A DNA stretch of 9,963 bases from Treponema sp. GTDB taxonomy: Bacteria > Spirochaetota > Spirochaetia > Treponematales > Treponemataceae. Positions 1 through 7,300 of this stretch are shown here, one piece after another (the first letter of the stretch is position 1; each line of letters begins with the position of its first letter). The translations under genes and the position numbers were made by a program. Location of the stretch: positions 1-9,963 of the forward strand of contig JAFZWX010000026.1 of NCBI GenBank assembly GCA_017617145.1, written 5' to 3'. The notes under the pieces were generated by a model, which saw only the letters and a list, made by a program, of their open reading frames with translations, had not been told where the DNA came from and ran no database searches.

Positions 1-1716
1 ACGCATGAACCAGTTTCCGTCCCAGGCAGATTCCATCATAACTTTCTTCATCTTGTCGATTTCTGCCTGAGCCTTAGCTGCTTCGTCTTTCTTACCCAAG
101 TGGTTCAAGATTCCTACAAAGTTTGGTCCAACGTATGTGAACAAAGCGGCAACGAATACAGATTCTGCAACCTTAGAATATCCGCCTTCTGCCTTGAATT
201 TAGGGTTTGTATATGTCTGGAAGCTTTCGCCCGGTGTGTCAGAGAAGCATGAAAGGTTGATACAGTCGTTCCAGTCTGCGCGCATTGCAAGTGGAAGTCC
301 GTGTGGTCCAAGATTATTTACAATGTGGTAGAAGCTTACTGTAAGGTGGTCGAGCATAGACTTAGCCTTAGACTCATCGTTGTCGTAAGGAACCTTTGCG
401 TCCAGAATTGACCAGTCGCCTGTTTCCTTGATGTAAGCTGATACAGAAAGGATCATCCACAGAGGGTCATCAGAGAAGTCACCGCCGATGTCTGCGTTAC
501 CCTTCTTTGTAAGCGGCTGGTACTGATGGTAACATCCGCCGTCTTCGAGCTGAGTTGATGCAATGTCGATAAGGCGTTCGCGGGCACGGTCTGGAATCTG
601 GTGAACAAAGCCAAGAATATCCTGGTTAGAATCGCGGAAGCCCATACCTCGTCCGATACCTGATTCAAAGTAAGAAGCAGAACGTGAAAGGTTAAAGGTA
701 ACCATACACTGATACTGGTTCCAGATGTTTACCATGCGGTTTACTTTGTCTTCCGGTGTGTTTACGTTCAAAATACCAAGAAGCTTATCCCAGTAAGCGC
801 GGAGCTCTTTCATACCGGCAGCAAACTTTTCCGGTGTATTGTATTTTTCAATCATTGCAAGAGCAGTTTTTTTGTTGATTGTCTTGCCGTCTGCTTCAAA
901 CTTCTGTTCAACAGGCATTTCTACATAACCAAGTACAAAAACCAGAGTCTTTGATTCGCCTGCCTTGAGTGTAATTTCCTTGTAGTGTGATGCAATAGGA
1001 GACCATCCGTCTGCAAGAGAGTTACCGCACTTTCCGTCAAGAACAGCCTGAGGATTGTGGAAGCCGTTATAAAGTCCTATGAATGTATCGCGGTCTGTAT
1101 CATAACCGTCAATCTTGTCGTTTACAGAATAGAATGCATAGTGATTGCGGCGGTCGCGGTATTCAGTTTTATGATAAATTACAGAATCTTTGATTTCTAC
1201 ACGGCCGGTAGAAAAGTTACGCTGGAAGTTTGTGCAGTCATCCTGGGCATCCCAAAGACACCATTCAGCAAATGACCAGAATTTAAAGGTTTTATCGGCA
1301 CCACTTTCGTTAGTAAGAACAACCTGCTGAACTTCGCCGTTGTAATCCTGAGGAACAAAGAAAGTAACTTCAGCTTTAAGGCCGTTCTTTTTACTGGTAA
1401 TGATTGTATAGCCCATACCGTGGCGGCATTCGTAAGAATCAAGTTCTGTCTTTACAGGAGACCAGCCCGGATTCCAGATGGTACCGTTGTCGTTGATGTA
1501 AAAATAACGTCCGCCCATATCAATAGGTACGTTGTTGTAACGGTAACGTGTAATGCGGCGAAGGCGTGCGTCCTTATAGAAGCTGTAGCCTCCGGCAGTA
1601 TTGGAAATTAAAGAGAAAAATCCCTGTGTTCCAAGATAGTTAATCCATGGATATGGTGTGCGCGGTGTTTCAATAACATACTCGCGGTTGGCGTCATCAA
1701 AGTGTCCGAACTTCAT
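1..1716 (-). CDS. Cellobiose phosphorylase (GH94), 3' end outside the window
   Basis: Cytoplasmic enzyme that splits cellobiose with inorganic phosphate into glucose 1-phosphate and glucose, saving one ATP over hydrolysis. The frame stays open for 572 codons from ATG 1716 to the window edge; family members are about 810 residues, so roughly 240 C-terminal residues are missing. The start [15 protein letters not shown] and the following [14 protein letters not shown] match my memory of clostridial cellobiose phosphorylases. The N-terminal part fits the family's beta-sandwich (about 1-290), followed by the alpha/alpha barrel with [16 protein letters not shown] (R361-D366 at its end). ADWND at 480-484 carries the catalytic general acid, which I take to be D484 from the W-x-D spacing. 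There is no signal peptide. A GAGGT ribosome site lies 5 nt before the start. Cellodextrin or another disaccharide phosphorylase is possible, but the cellobiose enzymes fit best. Confidence 0.93.
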   Translation of the reverse strand, partial: MKFGHFDDANREYVIETPRTPYPWINYLGTQGFFSLISNTAGGYSFYKDARLRRITRYRYNNVPIDMGGRYFYINDNGTIWNPGWSPVKTELDSYECRHGMGYTIITSKKNGLKAEVTFFVPQDYNGEVQQVVLTNESGADKTFKFWSFAEWCLWDAQDDCTNFQRNFSTGRVEIKDSVIYHKTEYRDRRNHYAFYSVNDKIDGYDTDRDTFIGLYNGFHNPQAVLDGKCGNSLADGWSPIASHYKEITLKAGESKTLVFVLGYVEMPVEQKFEADGKTINKKTALAMIEKYNTPEKFAAGMKELRAYWDKLLGILNVNTPEDKVNRMVNIWNQYQCMVTFNLSRSASYFESGIGRGMGFRDSNQDILGFVHQIPDRARERLIDIASTQLEDGGCYHQYQPLTKKGNADIGGDFSDDPLWMILSVSAYIKETGDWSILDAKVPYDNDESKAKSMLDHLTVSFYHIVNNLGPHGLPLAMRADWNDCINLSCFSDTPGESFQTYTNPKFKAEGGYSKVAESVFVAALFTYVGPNFVGILNHLGKKDEAAKAQAEIDKMKKVMMESAWDGNWFMR

Positions 1717-1772
1717 AAATTACCTCATAAAATAAATGTGATTTTCTGTCTGTACGAAATCGTTGTAGACAA

Positions 1773-1801
1773 AGTATATTGCAGAAAAACTTTCCTGTAA
1801 A
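1773..1801 (-). promoter_or_regulatory. Promoter of the cellobiose phosphorylase gene
   Basis: On the minus strand, TTTACA (1801-1796) is separated by 17 nt from TATACT (1778-1773), a good sigma-70-type match. Transcription would start near 1766, giving a leader of about 50 nt with GAGGT just before ATG 1716. The AAACGTTT operator of the divergent gene is about 90 bp upstream and does not overlap this promoter, so the two divergent genes need not share control. Confidence 0.6.
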
Positions 1802-1852
1802 GGTTAAAATAGATTTATTCCATAAATAACTATTTTCGTTCAAAAAAAACAC

Positions 1853-1880
1853 TTGCCTTGCTGATAAAATCTGCTATAAT
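1853..1880 (+). promoter_or_regulatory. Promoter of the GH51 arabinofuranosidase gene
   Basis: TTGCCT (1853-1858), 16 nt, then a perfect TATAAT (1875-1880). The predicted start of transcription (about 1887) falls inside the palindromic operator at 1885-1906. That is the classical geometry for a repressor that blocks initiation. A GGAGGA ribosome site (1915-1920) stands 6 nt before ATG 1927. Confidence 0.6.
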
Positions 1881-1884
1881 GATG

Positions 1885-1906
1885 TTTAGTAAAACGTTTA
1901 ACTAAA
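1885..1906. promoter_or_regulatory. Palindromic operator, LacI-family type, at the GH51 transcription start
   Basis: A 22-bp inverted repeat with only one mismatched pair (1891/1900), centred on the CG at 1895/1896. Its middle 16 bases are AGTAAAACGTTTAACT. An AAACGTTT core with a central CG is typical of LacI-family operators such as those of PurR and GalR. It does not fit the CcpA cre consensus because the outer TG/CA pairs are absent. The same palindrome recurs at 5230-5245 before the GH43 gene. A further AAAACGTT at 1905-1912 repeats the core 14 bp downstream. Confidence 0.65.
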
Positions 1907-1926
1907 AACGTTCTGGAGGAAAATTA

Positions 1927-3399
1927 ATGGATTTTGTTGTTGTAAACTGTAATAAAGAAGGAAATAAAATCAGTCGTGATATATATGGTCATTTCAGTGA
2001 ACATCTGGGACGTTGTATTTACGATGGATTCTGGGTTGGAAAAGATTCGAAAATCCCGAATATTAACGGATACAGAAAGGATGTTGTAGAAGCATTTAAA
2101 GAAATTGATATTCCGAACTTAAGATGGCCGGGCGGATGTTTTGCCGATGAATATCACTGGAAGGATGGAATAGGTCCTTATGAAAAACGCAAAAAAATGA
2201 TTAATACTCACTGGGGCGGAGTAGTAGAAGACAACAGCTTCGGTACCCATGAGTTTTTCGGATTGTGCGAAACACTTGGATGTAAGCCTTATGTAAACGG
2301 TAATGTCGGTTCAGGAACTGTTCAGGAAATGTCTGAATGGGTAGAATATATCACTTTTGATGGTGAATCACCGATGAGTAAGCTTCGTGAAGAAAACGGA
2401 CATAAAGAGCCATGGAAGCTTCCGTTGTTCTGTGTAGGAAATGAAAACTGGGGATGCGGCGGAAACATGCGTCCTGAATATTATGCAGATTTATATAGAA
2501 GATATCAGACTTATGTACGCCAGTATGGTGATAATAAGATTTTTAAGATAGCTTGCGGACCTAATGCCGGTGATTTTAACTGGACTGATGTAGTAATGAA
2601 AAATGCACATCAGTTTATGGATGGTATTTCGCTTCATTATTATACAGTTGAACCGGGTTGGGCAGAACGAACTCCTGCTGCAGAATTCGATGAAGACAGA
2701 TGGTATCTTTGTCTTAACAAGGCATCGTGGATGAATCATCTTGTAGAAACTCACGGAAAGATTATGGATAAATATGATCCTGAAAAAAGGATTGCTCTTG
2801 TTGTCGATGAATGGGGAACCTGGCACGCAGTTGAAAAAGGAACAAATCCCGGATTCCTCTATCAGCAGAATACCGTCCGTGATGCACTTGTTGCAGGTAT
2901 TACCCTGAATATTTTCAACAATCACAGTGATCGTGTAAGAATCGCAAATATTGCACAGGCTGTAAACGTACTTCAGTCACCGGTTCTGACAGAAGGAAAC
3001 AAAATGATTAAAACTCCTACCTGGTATGTTTTCCACATGTACAAAAATCATATGGATGCGGATTTCCTCGAAAGCTTTGTTTCAACTCAGCAGATTGGTC
3101 CTGAAAATGCAAGGGTAAATGCCGTAACTTCTTCTGCTTCTAAAAAGGATGGAAGTTATACAATCACACTTACAAATGCAGATTTGAAAAACAGCCGTAA
3201 GGTTTGTGTTAAGATGGATGGTTTTGAAAAGATTTCATCAGCCGAAGCAAAATGTCTGTGCGGCAAAAAGATGAACAGCATGAATACTTTCGATAATCCT
3301 GATGAAGTAGTTGAAAAGGATTGTGCAGTTTCGGTAAATGGAAATATTGTCGAAATTACATTGCCTGAACGAAGCGTTGTAAGCATATCTTTAAAATAA
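1927..3399 (+). CDS. Intracellular alpha-L-arabinofuranosidase (GH51)
   Basis: Removes terminal alpha-L-arabinofuranosyl units from arabino- and arabinoxylo-oligosaccharides with retention of configuration. At 490 residues it has the normal length of single-domain GH51 enzymes. The (beta/alpha)8 domain holds [15 protein letters not shown] (64-78), the acid/base glutamate E173 in GNENWG, and the nucleophile E295 in VDEWGTWH. The C-terminal 120 or so residues form the usual beta-sandwich. It lacks a signal peptide, so it acts in the cytoplasm on imported oligosaccharides. A strong ribosome site (GGAGGA, 6 nt spacing) supports the start. The gene has its own promoter with an overlapping operator, and a small cysteine-rich gene follows after 2 nt. 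The operator is shared with the exported GH43 enzyme, suggesting joint induction by an arabinose-containing sugar. Confidence 0.94.
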   Translation: MDFVVVNCNKEGNKISRDIYGHFSEHLGRCIYDGFWVGKDSKIPNINGYRKDVVEAFKEIDIPNLRWPGGCFADEYHWKDGIGPYEKRKKMINTHWGGVVEDNSFGTHEFFGLCETLGCKPYVNGNVGSGTVQEMSEWVEYITFDGESPMSKLREENGHKEPWKLPLFCVGNENWGCGGNMRPEYYADLYRRYQTYVRQYGDNKIFKIACGPNAGDFNWTDVVMKNAHQFMDGISLHYYTVEPGWAERTPAAEFDEDRWYLCLNKASWMNHLVETHGKIMDKYDPEKRIALVVDEWGTWHAVEKGTNPGFLYQQNTVRDALVAGITLNIFNNHSDRVRIANIAQAVNVLQSPVLTEGNKMIKTPTWYVFHMYKNHMDADFLESFVSTQQIGPENARVNAVTSSASKKDGSYTITLTNADLKNSRKVCVKMDGFEKISSAEAKCLCGKKMNSMNTFDNPDEVVEKDCAVSVNGNIVEITLPERSVVSISLK

Positions 3400-3401
3400 G
3401 C

Positions 3402-3656
3402 ATGAGTGAACCTTGTCCCGTATGCCGCAATAAACAGGATCTTGCAAACATGCAGATGACCCCTGAGCTTGTAGAAGAGATGGCGTCTCAGGAAGAAATT
3501 TCTGATTATTGCGGAAAAGATGAATATGAACGAAGACTTAAGCTTTGTGCAGAGTGTCCGAAATTGATTTCTGAAATGACCTGTGCTTTGTGCGGATGTT
3601 TCGTTCAGTTCAGGGCAAGGCATTCAACTGCTCATTGTATTCTTGAAAAGTGGTAG
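3402..3656 (+). CDS. Small cysteine-rich protein, DUF6171-like
   Basis: An 84-residue protein of unknown function with nine cysteines (5, 8, 37, 49, 52, 61, 64, 66, 79). They are arranged as an N-terminal CxxC (CPVC), then CAEC, then CALCGCFV followed by a lone Cys near the C-terminus, a pattern that suggests bound zinc. The CGCFV...R and C-terminal KW match what I recall of the DUF6171 family, but I could not search it. The ATG lies 2 nt after the GH51 stop codon and has no ribosome site of its own (TTTAAAATAAGC precedes it). It is therefore probably translated by coupling to GH51 and shares its operator. It is soluble, with no signal peptide or membrane segment. A role in arabinan use is only inferred from position. 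Confidence 0.75.
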   Translation: MSEPCPVCRNKQDLANMQMTPELVEEMASQEEISDYCGKDEYERRLKLCAECPKLISEMTCALCGCFVQFRARHSTAHCILEKW

Positions 3657-3682
3657 CTTTGACATGCCCCGCTGTATCGATG

Positions 3683-5197
3683 TCAGTTAAACTTCCAGTC
3701 AATCAGTTCTACAGAACCGCTTATAACAAGGTATAGATTGTGTATTCCGTTGAGCTTTACATCTTTTATTGAAGCCTTTGATTTTTTACCGTCAATGCTG
3801 ACAGATGCAATTTCTGTACCGTTTGCCCAGTTATCAATCATAAATCTGATGGTTCCTTTGCTGTTATCGGCTGCAGTTGCAGTAAGGGTTTCAAGACCTT
3901 TGCTTAAATCTGCATTTTTTACTAAAAGCCATGCATCATCCTTTGTATTCAGAATTGTATGTTTAGCGGTAAAGGCGATGTTTGCAGACGAGCAGCAGGT
4001 AGTAGCATTTACTGTTTGATATGGATTGAATGCCGCTACAGGTTCAACGCCTTCTTTAGTTCCCCTCTGAGGCTTGAAGCTTCCGTCTTTTTCAAGCTTT
4101 AATTCATTTATAAAGAGATTCCTGTAACCGCCCTGTTCAAAGCCTATGAGTTTTTCCGTTGTCTGAGCGTGATATGCAATATACCATTTATTCTTGAACT
4201 GGAATATCCAGTGATGATTGTTACCCGAACAGCCGAAGAAAGCACCCGGATTTTCCCAGATATATCCCTGATATTTGAATGGTCCGAGAGGCTTGTCAGA
4301 GGTCATGTATGCAATTACCGCAATAGGAGACATCTGTGGATCCTTTACGCCGGTTCTGTCTGCCCAGTTTGAACAGTACGAATAATAATATTTTCCGTTG
4401 ATTTTGTTTATTCCTGAATCTTCGAAAAGCCATGGGGCGTCAATTTCAATTAAGTCAGATGCTAAAGAAATCATGTCATCACCAAGCTTAACGCATCTTG
4501 CAGAACGAGGATGTGCAGGATCGTCTTGTACACCGCCACCGCAATATAAATAACCGGTTCCGTCGTCATCAATAAAAACAGCCGGATCGAAAAGCCAGTG
4601 AATGCCCTTTGTCTGAGGATTATCCCTTGTGATGAGACCTTTGCCGAGAGGATCTTTGAATGGTCCGAGAGGATTGTCTGCAGTAAGAACACCGATGCCG
4701 TTTGCGCTGTCCGCAAAATAAAGGAAGAATTTATCTTTACCGTTGATTTTTTTTGATGCAATTGCAGGTGCCCAGGAATTTGATGCCCATTTGGCAGCAC
4801 CGTCAGGATTGTTTTTTCCAGCAACGGTAATTTCACCGCAATCCTGCCAGTTTACCATATCTTTCGAGCAGAAAACATTCAGAGTGTTGATTTTGTTGTA
4901 AGCATTTGCTTCTTTTCCGTTTGTAAATTCTGCCTGCTGTGCATCATTTGTACCATAAATATAAATCGTATCGTTATAAATAAGGACACATGGATCTGCA
5001 GTCATTTTATGAATTGCAATCGGATTGTTTTCGCATGGTAATTTGATTGCTTTTTCTGCAAGCAATTTCTGTAATTTTGTAATATCTGCCATTTGTGGTA
5101 ACTCCCGGGCTTTTGAATTTTTTGATTTTTTAGTGGCACTGCTTATCAATAAAACGAGTGTAACAAAAAATAAAATGAAAAATATAGTTCTCTTCAT
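3683..5197 (-). CDS. Exported GH43 arabinofuranosidase/xylosidase with CBM6-like tail
   Basis: A glycoside hydrolase family 43 enzyme, most like arabinoxylan arabinofuranohydrolases; xylosidase or arabinanase activity remains possible. Residues 4-20 form a hydrophobic stretch after MKR, a signal peptide or uncleaved anchor; there is no lipobox cysteine. The five-bladed propeller (about 60-385) shows the family's acidic triad: base D68 in ADPC, D204 in FDPAVFIDDDG, and probable general acid E259 in LFEDSGI. NNHHW (326-330) holds the conserved histidine region. Residues 390-504 resemble a CBM6 sugar-binding module ending in IDWKF, but the usual VEAE opening reads VNAT, so ligand or calcium binding may be altered. 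The ribosome site is weak (GAAGA next to the ATG), yet the start fits the signal sequence. It converges on the GH51 operon and has a matching operator upstream. Confidence 0.88.
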   Translation of the reverse strand: MKRTIFFILFFVTLVLLISSATKKSKNSKARELPQMADITKLQKLLAEKAIKLPCENNPIAIHKMTADPCVLIYNDTIYIYGTNDAQQAEFTNGKEANAYNKINTLNVFCSKDMVNWQDCGEITVAGKNNPDGAAKWASNSWAPAIASKKINGKDKFFLYFADSANGIGVLTADNPLGPFKDPLGKGLITRDNPQTKGIHWLFDPAVFIDDDGTGYLYCGGGVQDDPAHPRSARCVKLGDDMISLASDLIEIDAPWLFEDSGINKINGKYYYSYCSNWADRTGVKDPQMSPIAVIAYMTSDKPLGPFKYQGYIWENPGAFFGCSGNNHHWIFQFKNKWYIAYHAQTTEKLIGFEQGGYRNLFINELKLEKDGSFKPQRGTKEGVEPVAAFNPYQTVNATTCCSSANIAFTAKHTILNTKDDAWLLVKNADLSKGLETLTATAADNSKGTIRFMIDNWANGTEIASVSIDGKKSKASIKDVKLNGIHNLYLVISGSVELIDWKFN

Positions 5198-5206
5198 TCT
5201 TCGTTA

Positions 5207-5235
5207 ATTATATATCATTTTGTTAATATAGTAAA
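5207..5235 (-). promoter_or_regulatory. Probable promoter of the GH43 gene
   Basis: On the minus strand TTTACT (5235-5230), 17 nt, TATAAT (5212-5207). The -35 box lies inside the palindrome at 5230-5245, so a bound repressor would mask it. The predicted start near 5200 leaves a leader of only a few bases before ATG 5197, in keeping with the poor ribosome site. An alternative -10, TATATT at 5230-5225, would give a longer leader but has no good -35. No clear terminator separates this gene from the upstream ACT-domain gene on the same strand. Confidence 0.45.
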
Positions 5236-5245
5236 ACGTTTTACT
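5230..5245. promoter_or_regulatory. Perfect 16-bp palindromic operator before the GH43 gene
   Basis: AGTAAAACGTTTTACT is a perfect palindrome centred on CG at 5237/5238. It differs from the middle of the GH51 operator (AGTAAAACGTTTAACT) by one base. The shared core and the placement over the promoter support one common LacI-family repressor for GH51 and GH43. That regulator is not encoded in the window. Confidence 0.65.
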
Positions 5246-5283
5246 GATAATTCATCAGAAATAAGAAAAAACACTTAAATAAA

Positions 5284-5715
5284 TTAAATGTCCTTCAATT
5301 CTTCCTGGTTGATTAAATGAATGCCGGCAGAATTCAGTATTTCTATTGTTTTCGGAATATCTGTCGTTCTTAAAATCATGCAGGCTGAATTTGTCTTTTT
5401 TCCTGTGAAGCCGTACATGTATTCTACGTTTCGTCCGTTCTGGGCAAGAAGCTTTAAGATTTTATTGAGGCTTCCTGCTTCATCCGGAATCTGAATCGCG
5501 ATTACACCTGTTGTTTTTACTATATAATCATTTTCCTTGAGGATTGTACAGGCTTTTTCAAAATCATCCGTAATGATTCTTGCAATTCCAAAATCACTGG
5601 TATCGGCAAGAGAAATTGCGCGCATATTGATGCTGTTTTTTGCAAGCACATCTGTAAGTTCAGAAAGAGTTTCGGGTCTGTTTTCCAGAAAAATTGAAAT
5701 TTGATTAACTGTCAT
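5284..5715 (-). CDS. Tandem ACT-domain protein of the aryl-acid cluster
   Basis: A 143-residue protein made of two ACT domains (about 4-66 and 71-136) and nothing else. ACT domains bind small ligands, usually amino acids, at the turn after the first strand. Those turns are visible as ENRPETL (11-17), where the common glycine is Glu, and PDEAGSL (77-83). Stand-alone double-ACT proteins commonly sit beside phenylacetate-CoA ligase and indolepyruvate oxidoreductase genes, as here. It probably senses an aromatic amino acid and modulates the pathway, but its partner is not visible. AAGGAG lies 6 nt before the ATG. It follows the ligase gene by 74 nt, a gap containing a 10-bp stem-loop, and probably shares its transcript. 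Confidence 0.88.
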   Translation of the reverse strand: MTVNQISIFLENRPETLSELTDVLAKNSINMRAISLADTSDFGIARIITDDFEKACTILKENDYIVKTTGVIAIQIPDEAGSLNKILKLLAQNGRNVEYMYGFTGKKTNSACMILRTTDIPKTIEILNSAGIHLINQEELKDI

Positions 5716-5748
5716 AGTTTTCTCCTTTTGTATTATGTATCAGCTATA

Positions 5749-5780
5749 AGCTATAAGTTTTTTTCTATTTACTTATAGCT
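5749..5780 (-). repeat. 10-bp inverted repeat between the ligase and ACT genes
   Basis: AGCTATAAGT (5749-5758) and its exact complement ACTTATAGCT (5771-5780) flank a 12-nt loop. AGCTATAAG also occurs just before, at 5742-5750, overlapping by two bases, so the left arm is a short tandem copy. In the transcript this would form an A/U-rich stem-loop between the ligase stop and the ribosome site of the ACT gene. It could be an RNA-processing or stability element, or a dispersed repeat. It has no terminator-like U-run after it in the transcribed direction. Confidence 0.5.
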
Positions 5781-5789
5781 AACTTATTC

Positions 5790-7100
5790 TTAGTCATGTA
5801 ATTTCCTTGTATCAATAACTCTTTTTGCTTTACCTTCTGATCTTGCGATGGATTTTGGTGCAACAAGCTTAACTTTAGCCTTGATCTGAAGTACAGATAA
5901 AAGTGCATTTTCAAGATCCTTTTCCTGTCTGTTTATTTCGGCAACAACATCGCTGAATTTATCGGCAGTCATTTCTACGCGGATTTCGAATGTATCGTTG
6001 TTGTTTTCCCGACCGACAATAATCTGATAGTTTGGTGAATATCCTTTTTGAAGAAGAACTGTTTCTACCTGACTCGGGAATACATTTACTCCCCTGATGA
6101 TGAGCATGTCGTCGGTGCGGCCCATTGGTTTTGTCATGCGTACAAAGGTTCTTCCGCAGGCACAAGGGGCTCTGTTTAATACACCGATATCCTTTGTACG
6201 GAATCTCATTAACGGGAATGCCTGTTTTGTGAGTGCAGTAAAAACAAGCTCTCCTTTTTCACCGTCAGGAAGCCGCTTTCCTGTTTCAGGATCTATTGTT
6301 TCTATTATAAAGTGATCTTCGTTTACGTGCATTCCTTTCTGTTCGGAACATTCAAAGGCAACTCCAGGACCCATTACTTCTGTAAGTCCGTAAATATCGT
6401 ATGCTTTAAGACCAAGAGATTTTTCAATGTCGCGTCTCATTTCTTCGGTCCATGGTTCTGCACCAAAAATACCTGCTTTAAGATGAATATCCTCTGGTGA
6501 AAGTCCCATCTCATGTAAGGTTTCACCAAGATATGCGGCGTAAGATGGGGTACAGAAAAGAATTGTTGATTTTAAATCCTGCATGAATGTGATTTGCCGC
6601 TGGGTGTTTCCGCTTGAAATAGGGATAACCTGAATACCGAGCTTTGTAGCACCTCCGTGAACACCAAATCCTCCTGTAAACAGACCGTAACCGTAAGCAT
6701 TCTGAGCAATATCGTTTTCATCACAGCCGATAGCAACAAGCTGACGTGCAGTACAGTCGTTCCAGATTTCAAGATCTTCCTGAGTATAGCCTACTACAAT
6801 CTGTTTACCTGTGGTTCCACTCGATGCGTGAATACGGACAACCTGACTCATCGGTACTGCGAAAAGTCCATAAGGATATGTCTGGCGAAGATCATCTTTG
6901 CAGGTGAAAGGAATTTTGTCCAGATCATCAAGACCTTTGATATCATCCGGAGTTATTCCGGCTTCCTCACATCGTTTTCTGTAGTATTCTACGTTTTCAT
7001 AAACATGGCGGAAATTTTTTGCCAGTCGTTCACCCTGAAGATTACGAAGCTCTTCAAGAGGCATGCACTCATATTCTTTCTGATAGTATTTTAAATTCAT
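5790..7100 (-). CDS. paaK: Phenylacetate-CoA ligase (PaaK-type, anaerobic aryl-acid form)
   Basis: Adenylate-forming cytoplasmic enzyme that joins an arylacetate to CoA with ATP. Its 436 residues match the family. Visible motifs are the phosphate loop SSGTTGK (93-99), YGLTE (237-241), RTKD (301-304), the hinge region GRTDDMLIIRG (327-337), and a C-terminal SEGKAKRV with the likely catalytic lysine K424. C251, H258 and CAC (313-315) may be a metal site. GAGG lies 5 nt before ATG 7100. The neighbours iorB and a double-ACT gene place it in the anaerobic arylpyruvate/arylacetyl-CoA module. That module can work as catabolism or, with reductive carboxylation, as salvage of phenylacetate into phenylalanine. 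The direction used here cannot be told. Its leader has a Phe-rich mini-ORF. Confidence 0.92.
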   Translation of the reverse strand: MNLKYYQKEYECMPLEELRNLQGERLAKNFRHVYENVEYYRKRCEEAGITPDDIKGLDDLDKIPFTCKDDLRQTYPYGLFAVPMSQVVRIHASSGTTGKQIVVGYTQEDLEIWNDCTARQLVAIGCDENDIAQNAYGYGLFTGGFGVHGGATKLGIQVIPISSGNTQRQITFMQDLKSTILFCTPSYAAYLGETLHEMGLSPEDIHLKAGIFGAEPWTEEMRRDIEKSLGLKAYDIYGLTEVMGPGVAFECSEQKGMHVNEDHFIIETIDPETGKRLPDGEKGELVFTALTKQAFPLMRFRTKDIGVLNRAPCACGRTFVRMTKPMGRTDDMLIIRGVNVFPSQVETVLLQKGYSPNYQIIVGRENNNDTFEIRVEMTADKFSDVVAEINRQEKDLENALLSVLQIKAKVKLVAPKSIARSEGKAKRVIDTRKLHD

Positions 7101-7115
7101 AATAACCTCATTAAA

Positions 7116-7143
7116 GATTTCCGCGTCAAGCGTGGTAATGACA
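7116..7143 (-). repeat. Small palindromic repeat, copy 1 (CTTGA core)
   Basis: Read on the minus strand, this 28-nt unit contains CCACGCTTGACGCGG, a stem with one mismatch around the CTTGA loop, flanked by TGTCATTA and AAATC. It matches the plus-strand unit at 7173-7200 at 19 of 28 positions, mostly differing by transitions. A partial copy, TGTCATTCCACGC, lies at 7168-7156 on the minus strand. This looks like a degenerate dispersed intergenic palindromic element. It sits inside the leader of the ligase gene, a few bases before its ribosome site. Confidence 0.5.
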
Positions 7144-7172
7144 CTCTTGCATTATGCGTGGAATGACATTAT

Positions 7173-7200
7173 TGTTATTGTCGGGCTTGACCAGATAATC
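7173..7200 (+). repeat. Small palindromic repeat, copy 2 (CTTGA core)
   Basis: A plus-strand unit with GTCGGGCTTGACCAGAT at its centre: arms ATTGTCGGG and CCAGATAAT pair with two mismatches around CTTGA. It is the inverted partner of the unit at 7116-7143. Such CTTGA-loop palindromes occur as scattered intergenic repeats in several bacterial groups; I cannot check the copy number here. Confidence 0.5.
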
Positions 7201-7284
7201 TTTTCCAGTATTTAGATTTTATTGCAATTGATTGATTACCGTGCACGGCCGCTGGTGCTCATTGCACAAAAAAGATAAGAGAAG

Positions 7285-7300
7285 TTCGCCCTCAGGCGAA
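7285..7300 (-). terminator. Hairpin in the ligase leader, possible attenuator or terminator
   Basis: In the minus-strand transcript TTCGCC-TGAG-GGCGAA forms a perfect 6-bp GC-rich stem with a four-base loop. It is followed by the pyrimidine-rich CTTCTCTTATCTTTTTT. The U-run is not directly next to the stem, so termination would be partial at best. The stop codon of the Phe-rich mini-ORF (7294-7292) is in the loop. The hairpin could end iorB transcripts, act as an attenuator for the ligase gene, or both. Confidence 0.4.

Noticed and set aside
1753..1764. ACGAAATCGT just downstream of the cellobiose phosphorylase transcription start, as an operator
   Set aside because: Only four base pairs per arm with an unpaired AA centre and no second copy in the window; too weak to call.
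2491..2925. Long minus-strand open frame inside the GH51 gene (144 codons)
   Set aside because: A shadow of the GH51 coding sequence, with no ribosome site and no recognisable protein features; the same holds for the 155-codon frame at 3156-3623.
3660..3685. Inverted repeat TGACAT...ATGTCA between the convergent GH51 operon and GH43 gene, as a bidirectional terminator
   Set aside because: Only six pairs around a 14-nt loop, it overlaps the GH43 stop codon, and there is no T-run on either strand.
5244..5258. CTGAT-aattc-ATCAG as terminator of the ACT gene
   Set aside because: A five-base-pair A/T-rich stem without a T-run; the T-rich stretch lies before it, not after.
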